Positions 28,722 to 37,399 of a DNA stretch of 64,000 nt are shown piece by piece. Position 1 is the stretch's first letter. The number at the start of each line of letters is the position of its first letter. The position numbers and the translations under genes were made by a program. The notes under the pieces are model-generated. The model was not told the DNA's origin, made no database searches, and saw only the letters and a program-made list of their open reading frames with translations. The DNA is from an uncultured Acetatifactor sp. (GTDB lineage: Bacteria > Bacillota > Clostridia > Lachnospirales > Lachnospiraceae), in the NCBI GenBank assembly GCA_910578215.1, contig CAJTPH010000018.1:1-64000 (forward strand), read 5' to 3'.

Positions 28722-29908
28722 TCCTCATCCTCCTCTCTCAACAGTTCATTTACTATTTCATCAATGTCCATGCCGTAAGTTTTGAAGCTTTCCCCTCTTG
28801 CTTCCGCAAGTTTTTTATGTGCTTCAATGAGACCTGATATGTCCATTTTCGCATATGTCTGCGTTGTGGAAACATTCTTGTGCCGAAGCTGTTTGGAGAT
28901 TGAAAGCAAATCGGCACCGCCTTTAAGCATATTCATTGCACATCCATGCCTGAGCATATGGGGAGTGAGGCGTTCAATACCAGCTCTCTTCGCAATGGTA
29001 TTAAGCAAGTCTCTGATATTGTCTGTTCTCATTCGGCTATGCTTATTCTTGCCTTTGAAGTTGATAATCAGGTAGTCTGTGTCAATCCCCAACAGGTCTT
29101 CAGTCATATAGTCGATGATTTCCTCTTTTAATTTGTCATTTATGATGACATCTCCTTCGGAGTTGTACTTGACAGCGGCGTCTGGATTGTCAATGTCATT
29201 GCGCTTCACGACATGGATAATTTTGTTTGGAATATCCTTCATGTCTGAAATATGCAGTCCGACAACTTCCGATACACGCAGGCCGCCAAAAAACATAAGC
29301 CCTATAATCACTCTGCTAACTCTTGTCCTGCAAGCTTCCCAACAGCGGTTAAATTCCTCAAGTGTAATGTATTCAGGCATCTTCTCCTTGGCTTTCATGG
29401 AAAACAGAGATTTTTTCTGCATTCGCTTGTTGATGTACATTTCTCTCAAAAAGCTGTTTGAGTGCATGACGGCAGCTTTCTGCGTCACATAGGGCACGTT
29501 GGTAATCTTACCCGTGTTGGCCATGAAGTTGTAAAAACTTACTACGGATGACATCATCTGGTTCACGGTAGATTCTTCCCTGGCCTGCTTGCGCCCATCA
29601 ATGGGAATCACGTTGCTTCCTATATCAGGGAAAAGCAAGTATAGCTGGTAAGCACTGAGGTTTTCATAGGCTTTTTTCTTGCCTTCATCAACCTTGCCAA
29701 TAAACTCTATATAATTCATGTTTTTATTTTGCAGGTAACGCCAAAATGTTAGCAGGTGCTGGCAGTTGCTGCGTAGCGTGTGCTGGCTGTATCCGTTGAT
29801 TGCCATATGCTTTAGATATTCAAATATTGGCATTATCACTTCGTTGTTGTCATCATAAGGAACGTAAATAATTTTCCCTGATGTGGTTGTTTCTCTTTCC
29901 ATATTCAT
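28718..29908 (-). CDS. Tyrosine recombinase, TnpA-like (396 residues)
   Basis: The ATG at 29908 is chosen because AAAGGAG lies 8 nt upstream; the frame is open further but without a ribosome site. Tn554 TnpA is about 361 residues. An N-terminal core-binding domain precedes a catalytic domain with Arg in FFGGLRVSEVVGL, HxxR in HMLRHGCAM, His in QLRHKNVS and Tyr in TQTYAKM. It is the first gene of the four-gene operon and the likely main strand-exchange enzyme. A candidate promoter lies at 29965-29993. Confidence 0.87.
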   Translation of the reverse strand: MNMERETTTSGKIIYVPYDDNNEVIMPIFEYLKHMAINGYSQHTLRSNCQHLLTFWRYLQNKNMNYIEFIGKVDEGKKKAYENLSAYQLYLLFPDIGSNVIPIDGRKQAREESTVNQMMSSVVSFYNFMANTGKITNVPYVTQKAAVMHSNSFLREMYINKRMQKKSLFSMKAKEKMPEYITLEEFNRCWEACRTRVSRVIIGLMFFGGLRVSEVVGLHISDMKDIPNKIIHVVKRNDIDNPDAAVKYNSEGDVIINDKLKEEIIDYMTEDLLGIDTDYLIINFKGKNKHSRMRTDNIRDLLNTIAKRAGIERLTPHMLRHGCAMNMLKGGADLLSISKQLRHKNVSTTQTYAKMDISGLIEAHKKLAEARGESFKTYGMDIDEIVNELLREEDEE

Positions 29909-29964
29909 TTGCAGCATCTCCTTTCCGTTTTTATTTTTTCTTTTTACCACTATTTCTGCGCTCA

Positions 29965-29993
29965 AATATACAATAGAAAAGTATATCTGTCGA
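29965..29993 (-). promoter_or_regulatory. Putative promoter of the recombinase operon
   Basis: On the minus strand TCGACA, 17 bp, TATATT: one mismatch in each box. It lies about 60 bp upstream of the TnpA-like start. Confidence 0.45.
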
Positions 29994-30169
29994 TTAGGTG
30001 CGAAATGCGCCTGGAATCTTGTTACTTTTCCCTTGCATTTACAGGATTTTATAATGATAACAAAGACAAAAATGTTCATGCTGTAAAATGCAAAAAATCA
30101 TTGAAAAAATGCCGTTCCTGTGATACTCTTATAAACAAAAAAGTTATACCCCAAAAGGTGGGACAGGAT

Positions 30170-30793
30170 ATGGCAAGACTCTACAAAACACCTCGCATAC
30201 TACAAAAACAGAGTTTCAAGAAGCATAATTATGAGAAAAACAAAAAAACATCTGCCTATGATGAATATACAGAGGATGTCAACACCGTTGAAACAAGGCT
30301 CCTGGACACGTTGAAATCCATGGTTGACAGCGGTAGTGAATTAAGGCTGTCTCTACTCCTACGCAAAGCAGAAGCAAGAGGCAAGTCAAGGCAGCGATAC
30401 TCGTCTGTTTACGGTGACACCATTGAAATGTTAAAAAAATATATGTTGCATCAGTTGGATAAGGATGCAGATGAAAACAACATTCCTGATTTCATGGATT
30501 TGGAACAGGCAGTTAAAGATAAAGTCAATGCGTGCATACAGTTAGACGGCGTTGAAGATACCTTCGGGACTTTGGTTTACGATGTGAAAGAACTTGTCAG
30601 TGACGGCCTTGTACAGAAGTCAGGGTACATGATAGATGCATACACCGCATTCTTGGTCAACGGGATACACATACACCCTGATTTTGTTGGTTATAGCCTT
30701 AATGAATTATCTGAACTGATAGAAGAAAAGTATGATAAAATATGTCTTTTTAGAGAAGAATACGAAAATCTCAAATCATCGTTTGCTCCTTAA
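30170..30793 (+). CDS. Hypothetical element protein
   Basis: 207 residues from ATG 30170, divergent from the recombinase operon. It is charged and mostly helical with no membrane segment. The N-terminus is basic (MARLYKTPRILQK) and could touch nucleic acid. I recognise no domain. The end overlaps the convergent radC-like gene by 23 bp. Being divergent from the recombinases, it may be a regulator or excision factor; this is a guess from position only. Confidence 0.6.
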   Translation: MARLYKTPRILQKQSFKKHNYEKNKKTSAYDEYTEDVNTVETRLLDTLKSMVDSGSELRLSLLLRKAEARGKSRQRYSSVYGDTIEMLKKYMLHQLDKDADENNIPDFMDLEQAVKDKVNACIQLDGVEDTFGTLVYDVKELVSDGLVQKSGYMIDAYTAFLVNGIHIHPDFVGYSLNELSELIEEKYDKICLFREEYENLKSSFAP

Positions 30794-31238
30794 AGCTGAG
30801 ATAATTGTTCCTGCTGATGATAATATGGTCTTGCAGCGGGATGTTAAGCAGCCTTCCAGCTCCTTTTATTGCAGCCGTCAATTTAATATCTTCTTCACTA
30901 GGCGTAACGTCTCCTGACGGATGGTTATGGCATATGATGATTTGCACTGCCGATGATAGCAATGCCTGTATGAATACTTCCCTAGCACTGAAACAACAAC
31001 TATTTACAGTGCCTTTCCCTATCATGAAGAATGCAGTAGGAATACATTTTGTATTCAGGCATACCATATATGCTGTTTCTTCCGCAAGTTCGTGCATATG
31101 GAACACATCCCTCATTATCCATACAAGGTCTTGAGGTGTGTTTATAGCTTTTACATATGGATAGTTTGTTGAACTTTCCTTTACCAGATAATTCAAATGT
31201 GATTCGCTTATATAGCTTTTATAGGTTGTCACCCTCAT
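30771..31238 (-). CDS. RadC-like JAB-domain protein
   Basis: 155 residues from ATG 31238, with AAGGAGG upstream. The MPN/JAB metalloprotease-like core is clear: conserved CHNHPSGDVTPSEEDI gives the HxH...D metal site. This is the C-terminal half of RadC; the N-terminal HhH part is missing. Such short RadC proteins are common on mobile elements and of uncertain function. It is the last gene of the leftward cargo operon, 55 bp after the DUF262 gene. Confidence 0.85.
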   Translation of the reverse strand: MRVTTYKSYISESHLNYLVKESSTNYPYVKAINTPQDLVWIMRDVFHMHELAEETAYMVCLNTKCIPTAFFMIGKGTVNSCCFSAREVFIQALLSSAVQIIICHNHPSGDVTPSEEDIKLTAAIKGAGRLLNIPLQDHIIISRNNYLSFKEQTMI

Positions 31239-31293
31239 CTTTGTCCTCCTTCTTGAAAAAGAGGGCAGATAAAGCTGCCCTCTGGAAATATCA

Positions 31294-32883
31294 TCAATTT
31301 GTGCCAAGCAGAGAAAACATACTGAACGCTTTTTTGAACGTGTTGTGTGAAGCAGTTGGTATTTTGCTGTCAGCATCTTCTGGAGCAGAAGCACTTTCAG
31401 TATCAATATTGCCACTTCTGTCTGATTCATCGTCAGAGTTGTCAGAATCGTCTGCATCTTCATCGTCGGAATCATCTGCTTCATCAGCATCTTCCTCATT
31501 GGAGATATCTGTTGCGTTAGCGGTTTCCTCGTCAGAGCATTCTGACTCTTCATCAGCGCTTTTTTCGTCAGCGTCTTCCTCGTCGAGTGTCCTGCCAATC
31601 CTGGCATTCTGTCCGCTATCAGACTCATTGGTGCCAGAGTCCTGTAAGGGAAAGGTATCTGCATTATCCGCAGCCTCCCTAGGTTCTCTGCTTGTTCCAT
31701 TGCAGTCTTGTGAGCCTTCTCTGTCAGGTTCTGCCTGCACATTGTCATCGCCGTTTCCCATGGCAGTGATATTTTTGTTATCCTCTGTGCCTTTTGTGGT
31801 TCCAGCGGATTTAATGGAGGTTTCAATGGTTTCTTTCTGTTCTGTAGCTTCATCGGCTTCAGTGCGAAAGTATTCGTCAAAATACCTCTCCATCACTTCA
31901 ATCCTGCCTATGGTCTTTTCTTTCTTGATAGAGCCGCTGGAGCAATACTGATTGTATTCATCCTTATGCTTTTCAAAAAAGTCACAGTACCATCTGCGAA
32001 AATTTGTACCGCTAATTGACAGGTTTAAGGCTTTGTCAGCCATCAGGAACAGGACAGGAATATTCACCTTCCTGAGATTCTTGTCCTTCATATAGAAGAT
32101 GTTATTCGAGAAAGCTACAATCTTCTTGAGCCTGCACCTGCACTCGTCAGGGTAGTTGCCGTTTATCCACTTGCTGTAGGCCATTGCTTCATCATCGGAA
32201 ATATTAGGGAAGTCATACCCCCTGTACTTATTATCCAGGAGCATCATGCCCTGTAATAAGGTACACAGGTCGGCAGACTGAATAAGCTGTCTTTTCGTGA
32301 AATTGCACTTTTCCGTAAAGAATCTGTTTTCCAGTATCTCGTTGATGAAGATGGAATTGCCGACACCCATCAAGGGTTTCGCTTTCTGCGGCTTCGTAAG
32401 GGGAGTGGAGTTGTTCAATCGGAAGAAAATTTCTTCGATGACATCATCTGTCACATCCTCAAATGCCTGAATGTTAAATTTGAAGCGTAAAATCTCCTGC
32501 TGCACATCTTCATCCAAATCGTCAAAATATTTTCCTGCGATTTCATATTCGCTGTCTTCGATTGTCACATTGGGCGTATCATCCGCAAGTGCATATTCCC
32601 CGTCTATATAGCTGAATACAGTTGTCATTCTCTGCTTTCCGTCCAAAACAGAGTATGCGTAACTGTGCCGTCCTTTGGCATCTACTTCGACAGATTCTGT
32701 CTTATGGATATAGACAGAGGGAACGGGGAAATTATCAAGCATGGAATGAATGAGCAGGGATTGCTGCTCATTTGTCCATTGTGCTGACTGGCGTTGGATA
32801 GGATGGTTGAAGGATAAAGTATCCTTTTCATCTTTCATAGCCTTCAGGTTTTTAACTGTCCAGTTAAGTGTTGTTCTAATCAT
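31294..32883 (-). CDS. DUF262 protein with long acidic tail
   Basis: 529 residues. The N-terminal DUF262/ParB-like domain is clear: NHPIQRQSAQWTNEQQSLLI and VLDGKQRMTT, the latter matching the NTP-binding DGQQR motif of GmrS-type proteins. About 300 further residues lead to a C-terminal tail of about 150 residues very rich in Asp/Glu/Ser. The HNH (DUF1524) nuclease usual in GmrSD restriction enzymes is absent here and in neighbours. It could be a defence or anti-defence protein, or a ParB-like factor. The tail could mimic DNA; that is speculation. Confidence 0.75.
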   Translation of the reverse strand: MIRTTLNWTVKNLKAMKDEKDTLSFNHPIQRQSAQWTNEQQSLLIHSMLDNFPVPSVYIHKTESVEVDAKGRHSYAYSVLDGKQRMTTVFSYIDGEYALADDTPNVTIEDSEYEIAGKYFDDLDEDVQQEILRFKFNIQAFEDVTDDVIEEIFFRLNNSTPLTKPQKAKPLMGVGNSIFINEILENRFFTEKCNFTKRQLIQSADLCTLLQGMMLLDNKYRGYDFPNISDDEAMAYSKWINGNYPDECRCRLKKIVAFSNNIFYMKDKNLRKVNIPVLFLMADKALNLSISGTNFRRWYCDFFEKHKDEYNQYCSSGSIKKEKTIGRIEVMERYFDEYFRTEADEATEQKETIETSIKSAGTTKGTEDNKNITAMGNGDDNVQAEPDREGSQDCNGTSREPREAADNADTFPLQDSGTNESDSGQNARIGRTLDEEDADEKSADEESECSDEETANATDISNEEDADEADDSDDEDADDSDNSDDESDRSGNIDTESASAPEDADSKIPTASHNTFKKAFSMFSLLGTN

Positions 32884-32933
32884 TGTTTTCTCCTTCGTTT
32901 TTTGATGTTTGATTAGGTCCCTTATTCAGTTTT

Positions 32934-33410
32934 CTATTGTGTGTTCAGAGCTTTCTGCTCCTGCCTTGCCCTGTATACAACAGAGCCATATTTTTCACGG
33001 ATTGTAGACATTTCCATAGGGGTGACACATCTGTGTGATGATTTACCCCAATACCACATCTTTTTCTTTGGTGCCCAGTCAAAGCCAAGTTCGCTTAACT
33101 GCTTTCTGATTGAGTACGTGTTTCCAGAAATCCATATCCAGGTGCCGATAAGTTCAATCAAGATATCAGCCTTGATTTTTACAACTTCATTCAGGATATT
33201 TTTCAGTTCTGTTTCTGTGGAATAATCGTTTTTGGAATCTGTCTGATTCGATGTGAAATGCTTTAGAAGTCCATCATATTCAGAGTTGATTTGCTGCATG
33301 ATGGATGTGGTGTCAATATCTGGATTGTTGTCAGGATGATATTTCAGTAAAAGCTGTTTATATCTGTTACGCAATTCTGCAAGGGTATTGATGTTTGAAA
33401 ACCATTTCAT
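32934..33410 (-). CDS. J-domain (DnaJ-like) protein
   Basis: 158 residues. The N-terminal 55 residues form a J-domain (LRNRYKQLLLKYHPDNNPD, with the HPD tripeptide that stimulates Hsp70). The rest has no zinc finger or substrate domain of classical DnaJ. A C-terminal part (LGFDWAPKKKMWYWG) resembles small domains seen in mobile-element proteins. It may recruit host DnaK to an element process. Its start overlaps the upstream gene by 4 bp. Confidence 0.8.
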   Translation of the reverse strand: MKWFSNINTLAELRNRYKQLLLKYHPDNNPDIDTTSIMQQINSEYDGLLKHFTSNQTDSKNDYSTETELKNILNEVVKIKADILIELIGTWIWISGNTYSIRKQLSELGFDWAPKKKMWYWGKSSHRCVTPMEMSTIREKYGSVVYRARQEQKALNTQ

Positions 33411-33934
33411 CCGTCAACCCTCCATTCCCTAAAAGCCTGCAGCTTTTCCTGCTTGCTTTTAATGCGTTTCAACTGCCTGAGGATATAGTGGTTTAACTGT
33501 TCCGCTGTCTGGCTGAGGATTTCTCCTTTGATTTTCGGCCAGTCAGAGCATATAAATTCCAATGTATTCAGGCGCATGTATTCAGCCTTACTGTCATAAG
33601 CAGCAAACTGCAGGCCATGGAAATCTTCATCGAAGGCCATACAGTCTTTCGCTTCATTATCATCAATGAGAACAATGTCAGTCCACAAATGCTCTCCATT
33701 CTTATCGCTATATGGAGCATGTTTCCATAGATGGATTGTCAGCCTGTCGCCATAATGAATGTCAATATCCTTTGGAAAGACATTGAGAAGTTCTGTCAGA
33801 TAGTCTCTTATGTCTGAAAAAACCACATGTTCCAGGGCATTCTCATCGTCCAGGCAGTCTAATCTGATATCTCTGAACCTTTTTGTCATTTCAGTGTAAA
33901 GACTGCAAAGTTCCTGTATTTTGAGTTCAATCAC
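33407..33934 (-). CDS. Hypothetical protein of the cargo operon
   Basis: 175 residues from GTG 33934, 6 nt after AAAGGAGG. The frame is open further upstream but overlaps ssb. The sequence is mixed alpha/beta, soluble, with no domain I recognise. It is coupled to the J-domain gene by a 4-bp overlap, so the two may act together. Confidence 0.65.
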   Translation of the reverse strand: MIELKIQELCSLYTEMTKRFRDIRLDCLDDENALEHVVFSDIRDYLTELLNVFPKDIDIHYGDRLTIHLWKHAPYSDKNGEHLWTDIVLIDDNEAKDCMAFDEDFHGLQFAAYDSKAEYMRLNTLEFICSDWPKIKGEILSQTAEQLNHYILRQLKRIKSKQEKLQAFREWRVDG

Positions 33935-33947
33935 GGCGTTTCCTCCT

Positions 33948-34322
33948 TTATCTGAAAGGCAGTTCATCATCGTCTTCTGGTATATGAACGCTTTCAGGCC
34001 TGTTGCAGTTTGTAACAAACTCTATGCGTTCTGCAATTACTTCACTCATATAAACTTTTCTTTCGTCTTTCTGATAAGAATATGTGTGAAGCCTGCCTGT
34101 CACCAGAATTTCAGAACCTTTGTCTGTGTACTGGCTTATGGTGTCTGCCAGAGAATTGAAAGCAACAATTTTGACAAAATCCACATCAAAATCACCATTG
34201 TGGTTGCGATGCGTCTTATCAGGAACCGCAAGCGAAAACCTTGCGATAAGTGTGTTGTTCTCAGGACTGACCCTTACATTTGCAGTATCCGTAAGACGTC
34301 CTCTTAAAATTATGCTGTTCAT
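33948..34322 (-). CDS. ssb: Single-stranded DNA-binding protein
   Basis: 124 residues, a compact SSB. The OB fold starts MNSIILRGRLTDTANVRVS and contains FVKIVAFNSLADTI and GSEILVTGRLHT. The C-terminal tip DDDELPFR is the acidic-hydrophobic tail used to recruit partner enzymes. As an element copy it should protect single-stranded element DNA, which fits the hairpin-rich block near 37.2 kb. It lies inside the leftward operon. Confidence 0.9.
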   Translation of the reverse strand: MNSIILRGRLTDTANVRVSPENNTLIARFSLAVPDKTHRNHNGDFDVDFVKIVAFNSLADTISQYTDKGSEILVTGRLHTYSYQKDERKVYMSEVIAERIEFVTNCNRPESVHIPEDDDELPFR

Positions 34323-34339
34323 AGTGCCCCTCCCTCTCC

Positions 34340-35230
34340 TTATTTCGCAATGGTTATACTTTTGGTTTTCCTGGAATAATGATAAACATGGTCAGAAAGA
34401 AAGTCCTCCTGCGATAATTCACGTTTATTCACACTCCTTACGATTTCTGCCAACGCCTCGGCATTCTGGCGCTTTGGCGCTTCATTAAAAGGAACCAGAA
34501 TCACATCATGCACCGATGATGGCAATATAAATAAATCACTGCAAATATTCTCTGCAAACTTTTCAAGCACATAAGGATACAAGATACTTCCGCAGCCATT
34601 TACCCTCTGTTGATTGGATAAGACAAACATTTTACAGCAATCATCAATAAAAGGAATATCATTATAACCCTCTAATATTTCCCTCATCGACTTCAATTCG
34701 CAGGGCATAAGTACAGGAGTATTCACTTTGGCAGCTTCATGCAATTCTTCCACGCTAACATTCCATATCTCCATAAGAGAATATCCTATTGTACCTGTAG
34801 CTGTGTTTTCGGCTGAACTGCCGATAAGAATTTTAAAAATAATAGAAAAATCAAGAAATGGTACAGAAGGGATTTCTCTCAGCAAAGAAGCATTTCGTTC
34901 AGTATTGATAAGCTGAAAGATAATCCTGCTCTTTACATTCTGAAACTTAGCCAGGTTTGACACGTCAATATTCTCCTGGATATCACTTTTCTGGTAAAGC
35001 TCAAGGATTTTCTGGATGACAGTTTCCATAGATACACCCAGTGCCAGACTCTCAAGAAAATCATCTAAGTAGATTGTTGGACAAATATGAGTTCCTTCTT
35101 CCTGGAACACCAATCCATTTAACACAATCCCATTGTTTTTTGTCACTTTAGTCGTCGAAACATTGCATTTGCTTCCAAGGCGCTGCTGAATAGAATCAGT
35201 AATTTGTGCTATTAAGTTTTCAATGTTCAT
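34340..35230 (-). CDS. DUF5688-like protein
   Basis: 296 residues. The pattern of an N-terminal NNGIVLNGLVF, a central segment with FKVL-type repeats and a C-terminal SSVHDVILVPF fits the DUF5688 family, common on Lachnospiraceae elements and of unknown function. No catalytic motif is seen. GGAGAA precedes the ATG. Confidence 0.65.
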   Translation of the reverse strand: MNIENLIAQITDSIQQRLGSKCNVSTTKVTKNNGIVLNGLVFQEEGTHICPTIYLDDFLESLALGVSMETVIQKILELYQKSDIQENIDVSNLAKFQNVKSRIIFQLINTERNASLLREIPSVPFLDFSIIFKILIGSSAENTATGTIGYSLMEIWNVSVEELHEAAKVNTPVLMPCELKSMREILEGYNDIPFIDDCCKMFVLSNQQRVNGCGSILYPYVLEKFAENICSDLFILPSSVHDVILVPFNEAPKRQNAEALAEIVRSVNKRELSQEDFLSDHVYHYSRKTKSITIAK

Positions 35231-35259
35231 TTTTGTTCTCCTTCGTTTTGGGTTTTATT

Positions 35260-35622
35260 TTAGAAATCTTCTGGATAGCCGCAGGATTTTATGTAGCGTG
35301 TCCTGCTGGCAGGTGAGTCAAGGCTCATGATTTGAACAGAAAGAATGCCTGCATATTGTGCTTTTGTTATGGAACCCATGCTTTCAGCACCAAGAGGAAA
35401 ATAGTTTCCATGCGCTTCGTTGTCCAGATGTTTTGTCAGGGAATCATATTCTTTTCCCTTTTTAATCAGAATATTGTAAAACTGTTCCAACAATTCTGCA
35501 GTGGTTCCTGTATCGCTGTTTTCGATTAACTGCTCATATACAGATGTCTGATAGGCAGCAAAATAGAAAATACACTGAGACGCCACGTTCAGGATTCTTA
35601 AATCTTCTGTTGAATACTTCAA
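35260..35622 (-). CDS. Hypothetical small helical protein
   Basis: 120 residues from TTG 35622, 11 nt after AAGGAGG. It is mostly helical and soluble with no recognised domain. It lies between the DUF5688-like gene and the recombinase-like gene in the same operon. Confidence 0.6.
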   Translation of the reverse strand: MKYSTEDLRILNVASQCIFYFAAYQTSVYEQLIENSDTGTTAELLEQFYNILIKKGKEYDSLTKHLDNEAHGNYFPLGAESMGSITKAQYAGILSVQIMSLDSPASRTRYIKSCGYPEDF

Positions 35623-35652
35623 TGCCGTTTTCGCCTCCTTTCCTTAATGTTG

Positions 35653-36585
35653 TTATTCACGCATTACCCAGAGATAAGTAATCACAATATCCATGCGTGA
35701 ATGTTGCAAATTATAGCTGACTTCCTTGAGGATTCCCTTATCATAGGAATAGCCTGCAAGCTCTTTCCTGCAATGGTATATTTCTCCTGAAGCATAGCCG
35801 TTTTTCAAAAAATATTGATAAAGGTCACAAGCGTAGACAGACCTGATGGAGTGGATGCCTTCTTTGGGAAGGTCATTCTTCTGAAAAAGCCTTTCTTCGC
35901 CTGCATGGGAATATGTCGCAGCACCTTGCAGAAAGTTTTTTACAAAATCAGTGTATTTGGGATTTACCAAACACCAACGTTTAATGCCGCCTTTCCCTCT
36001 TTTGTAAACTTCCAAACAGCCCGTTTCCCTGCCGTCTCCATCAACCTGTATTCTGAAATCCTCTTTTCGTAATCTCAGCATTTCACTCCTGCGGCAGCCC
36101 GTTGCACACAACATTTTGTGGGCGTTTCGCTGCCTTCTTGTAGCGTAATGTCCCGAAAGATTGTCGTTGCGATTTCTGATGATGTTTTTCCTCTCCCTTG
36201 CAGGATAGGAATACCCCAGGTCATGCTTGCTGATTCCTCCAAAAGAACTTGCAAGGGCAGAGCCATAAAGATTCAGGCTCCAGGCAGAAAGACCCTCGCC
36301 TTCCTTTTTTGAGAGCCATTCCGCCGCAAACTGCATACTATCCGCATACGTTTTTACCTCGTTGCGATGGTTTTCCATTATCCACTCCACAAATCGTTTA
36401 CAGATTTTATCGTAATTGTTCAGAGTAGTCGTGGAAAAGATTCCATGGATGGTTTCATAGGCTTTATTTTCCCGCTGGCATTTTTCTCTGGCCTCCATCT
36501 TAGCCTGATGCTTGCTTTCCCCAAAGTGGGTCTGTCTTTTCAAGGCACATTTATAGCCATGAATGAGAAAGCTCTTCTTGCTCAT
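35653..36585 (-). CDS. Tyrosine-recombinase-like protein
   Basis: 310 residues. Core-binding half about 1-155. The C-terminal half has Arg in CATGCRRSEMLRL, HxxR in IHSIRSVYA and LQHSRMDIVITYLW, which supplies the later His and Tyr. The catalytic set is thus nearly complete, though spacing is unlike XerC/D or the trio at 25-30 kb. It could be a fourth recombinase of the element or a DNA-binding relative that controls the nearby hairpin block. It is the first clear gene of the leftward operon. Confidence 0.7.
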   Translation of the reverse strand: MSKKSFLIHGYKCALKRQTHFGESKHQAKMEAREKCQRENKAYETIHGIFSTTTLNNYDKICKRFVEWIMENHRNEVKTYADSMQFAAEWLSKKEGEGLSAWSLNLYGSALASSFGGISKHDLGYSYPARERKNIIRNRNDNLSGHYATRRQRNAHKMLCATGCRRSEMLRLRKEDFRIQVDGDGRETGCLEVYKRGKGGIKRWCLVNPKYTDFVKNFLQGAATYSHAGEERLFQKNDLPKEGIHSIRSVYACDLYQYFLKNGYASGEIYHCRKELAGYSYDKGILKEVSYNLQHSRMDIVITYLWVMRE

Positions 36586-36597
36586 TTGCCATTCCTT

Positions 36598-36891
36598 TCA
36601 ATCATATGGAGAATCAGATTCGTCCAATTTTTGTAGTGATTCGTTGGGAAAAAAGATACTATCAGATTGGTTAAAATCTAAATAGTCCAGGAAATTGATG
36701 TTGGTGTGAAATGTCCTGGATTCATTATCACACAAGATTTTGACATCACAGCCATAGCACAGGTGGTAAGACCTCCCTGAAAGAATAGCCGCAGTCATTA
36801 GTGGGAAAATTTTCCCCGATGTGCCCTTATGGAAATGGTTGCCAAAACTGATAATACTTCTGGCTGTTCCGACGGGCCGTAAAACTTGCAA
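36598..36891 (-). CDS. Possible small protein
   Basis: Up to 97 residues; an internal start is likely. Contains CYGCDVKILCD, a possible metal site. No family recognised. It lies just after the -10 of the leftward operon, so it may instead be untranslated leader. Confidence 0.3.
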   Translation of the reverse strand: MQVLRPVGTARSIISFGNHFHKGTSGKIFPLMTAAILSGRSYHLCYGCDVKILCDNESRTFHTNINFLDYLDFNQSDSIFFPNESLQKLDESDSPYD

Positions 36892-36942
36892 TGAACTGTG
36901 TCATTGAAGCAAAAAAACTTTATACATTTAACTTACAGACAA

Positions 36943-36971
36943 ATTATATCAGAATAAATCAGCATAACCAA
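36943..36971 (-). promoter_or_regulatory. Putative promoter of the leftward cargo operon
   Basis: On the minus strand TTGGTT, 17 bp, TATAAT, with an extended -10 (TGATATAAT). It precedes the run of genes from 36.9 to 30.8 kb. Confidence 0.6.
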
Positions 36972-37121
36972 ATCACTGTCAGGAATCTACGGGAGATATC
37001 CTGTTTACTTTCTCCCAATTTTCCCACAAAAAAATTCTGGCAAATGGATTTCAGGTAATGTCATTTCGGCATCAGGAAATCTGATTTGACAGTAGCTTCA
37101 TTAGGCTAAAAATGAGTTATC

Positions 37122-37192
37122 CGTGGTTACATCCGCTGTTTCTCTGCCTATCCTCATTCGCAGTGGATGGCAGACCAGCGGATGTAACCACG
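37122..37192. repeat. Long inverted repeat with nested inner stem
   Basis: CGTGGTTACATCCGCTG (37122-37138) is the exact complement of 37176-37192 (17 bp). Inside, CTGCC-t-ATCC pairs with GGAT-GGCAG around about 11 nt. The whole 71-bp unit folds almost end to end. Confidence 0.85.
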
Positions 37193-37243
37193 TCATTCCC
37201 AAATAAAGTATCTCTGAACAGGAAAGCTGAGTTATATGTATTA

Positions 37244-37304
37244 AAAACGCATTACTATGAGTTATGCATGGTGAAAAATGTATAACTCCGTAATAATGCG
37301 TTTT
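37244..37304. repeat. Second long inverted repeat
   Basis: AAAACGCATTA pairs with TAATGCGTTTT, and GAGTTATGCAT with ATGTATAACTC (one G-T), split by a small internal loop, around an 8-nt loop at 37270-37277. Confidence 0.8.
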
Positions 37305-37311
37305 AAATAGG

Positions 37312-37336
37312 TTAATACGTATACAAAACGTATTAA
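37312..37336. repeat. Third inverted repeat
   Basis: TTAATACGT (37312-37320), 7-nt spacer, ACGTATTAA (37328-37336): perfect 9-bp arms. Confidence 0.75.
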
Positions 37337-37399
37337 GCATATTTATATGTATTAGACATCATTTGTTTGATAAAGAATACCAGAATCCTTAAGTTGTTC

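Larger units (their letters stand above)
36892..37399. other. Non-coding block with promoter and three hairpins
   Basis: 508 bp without a credible gene. It holds the leftward promoter, three strong inverted repeats (37122-37192, 37244-37304, 37312-37336) and four copies of GAGTTAT or its complement (37114, 37229, 37259, 37282). Replication or transfer origin, structured RNA, or regulatory region are all possible. Confidence 0.55.

Noticed and set aside
37122..37192. Integron attC site or retron RNA
   Set aside because: The outer ends lack the RYYYAAC/GTTRRRY boxes of attC, and no reverse transcriptase gene is in the element.
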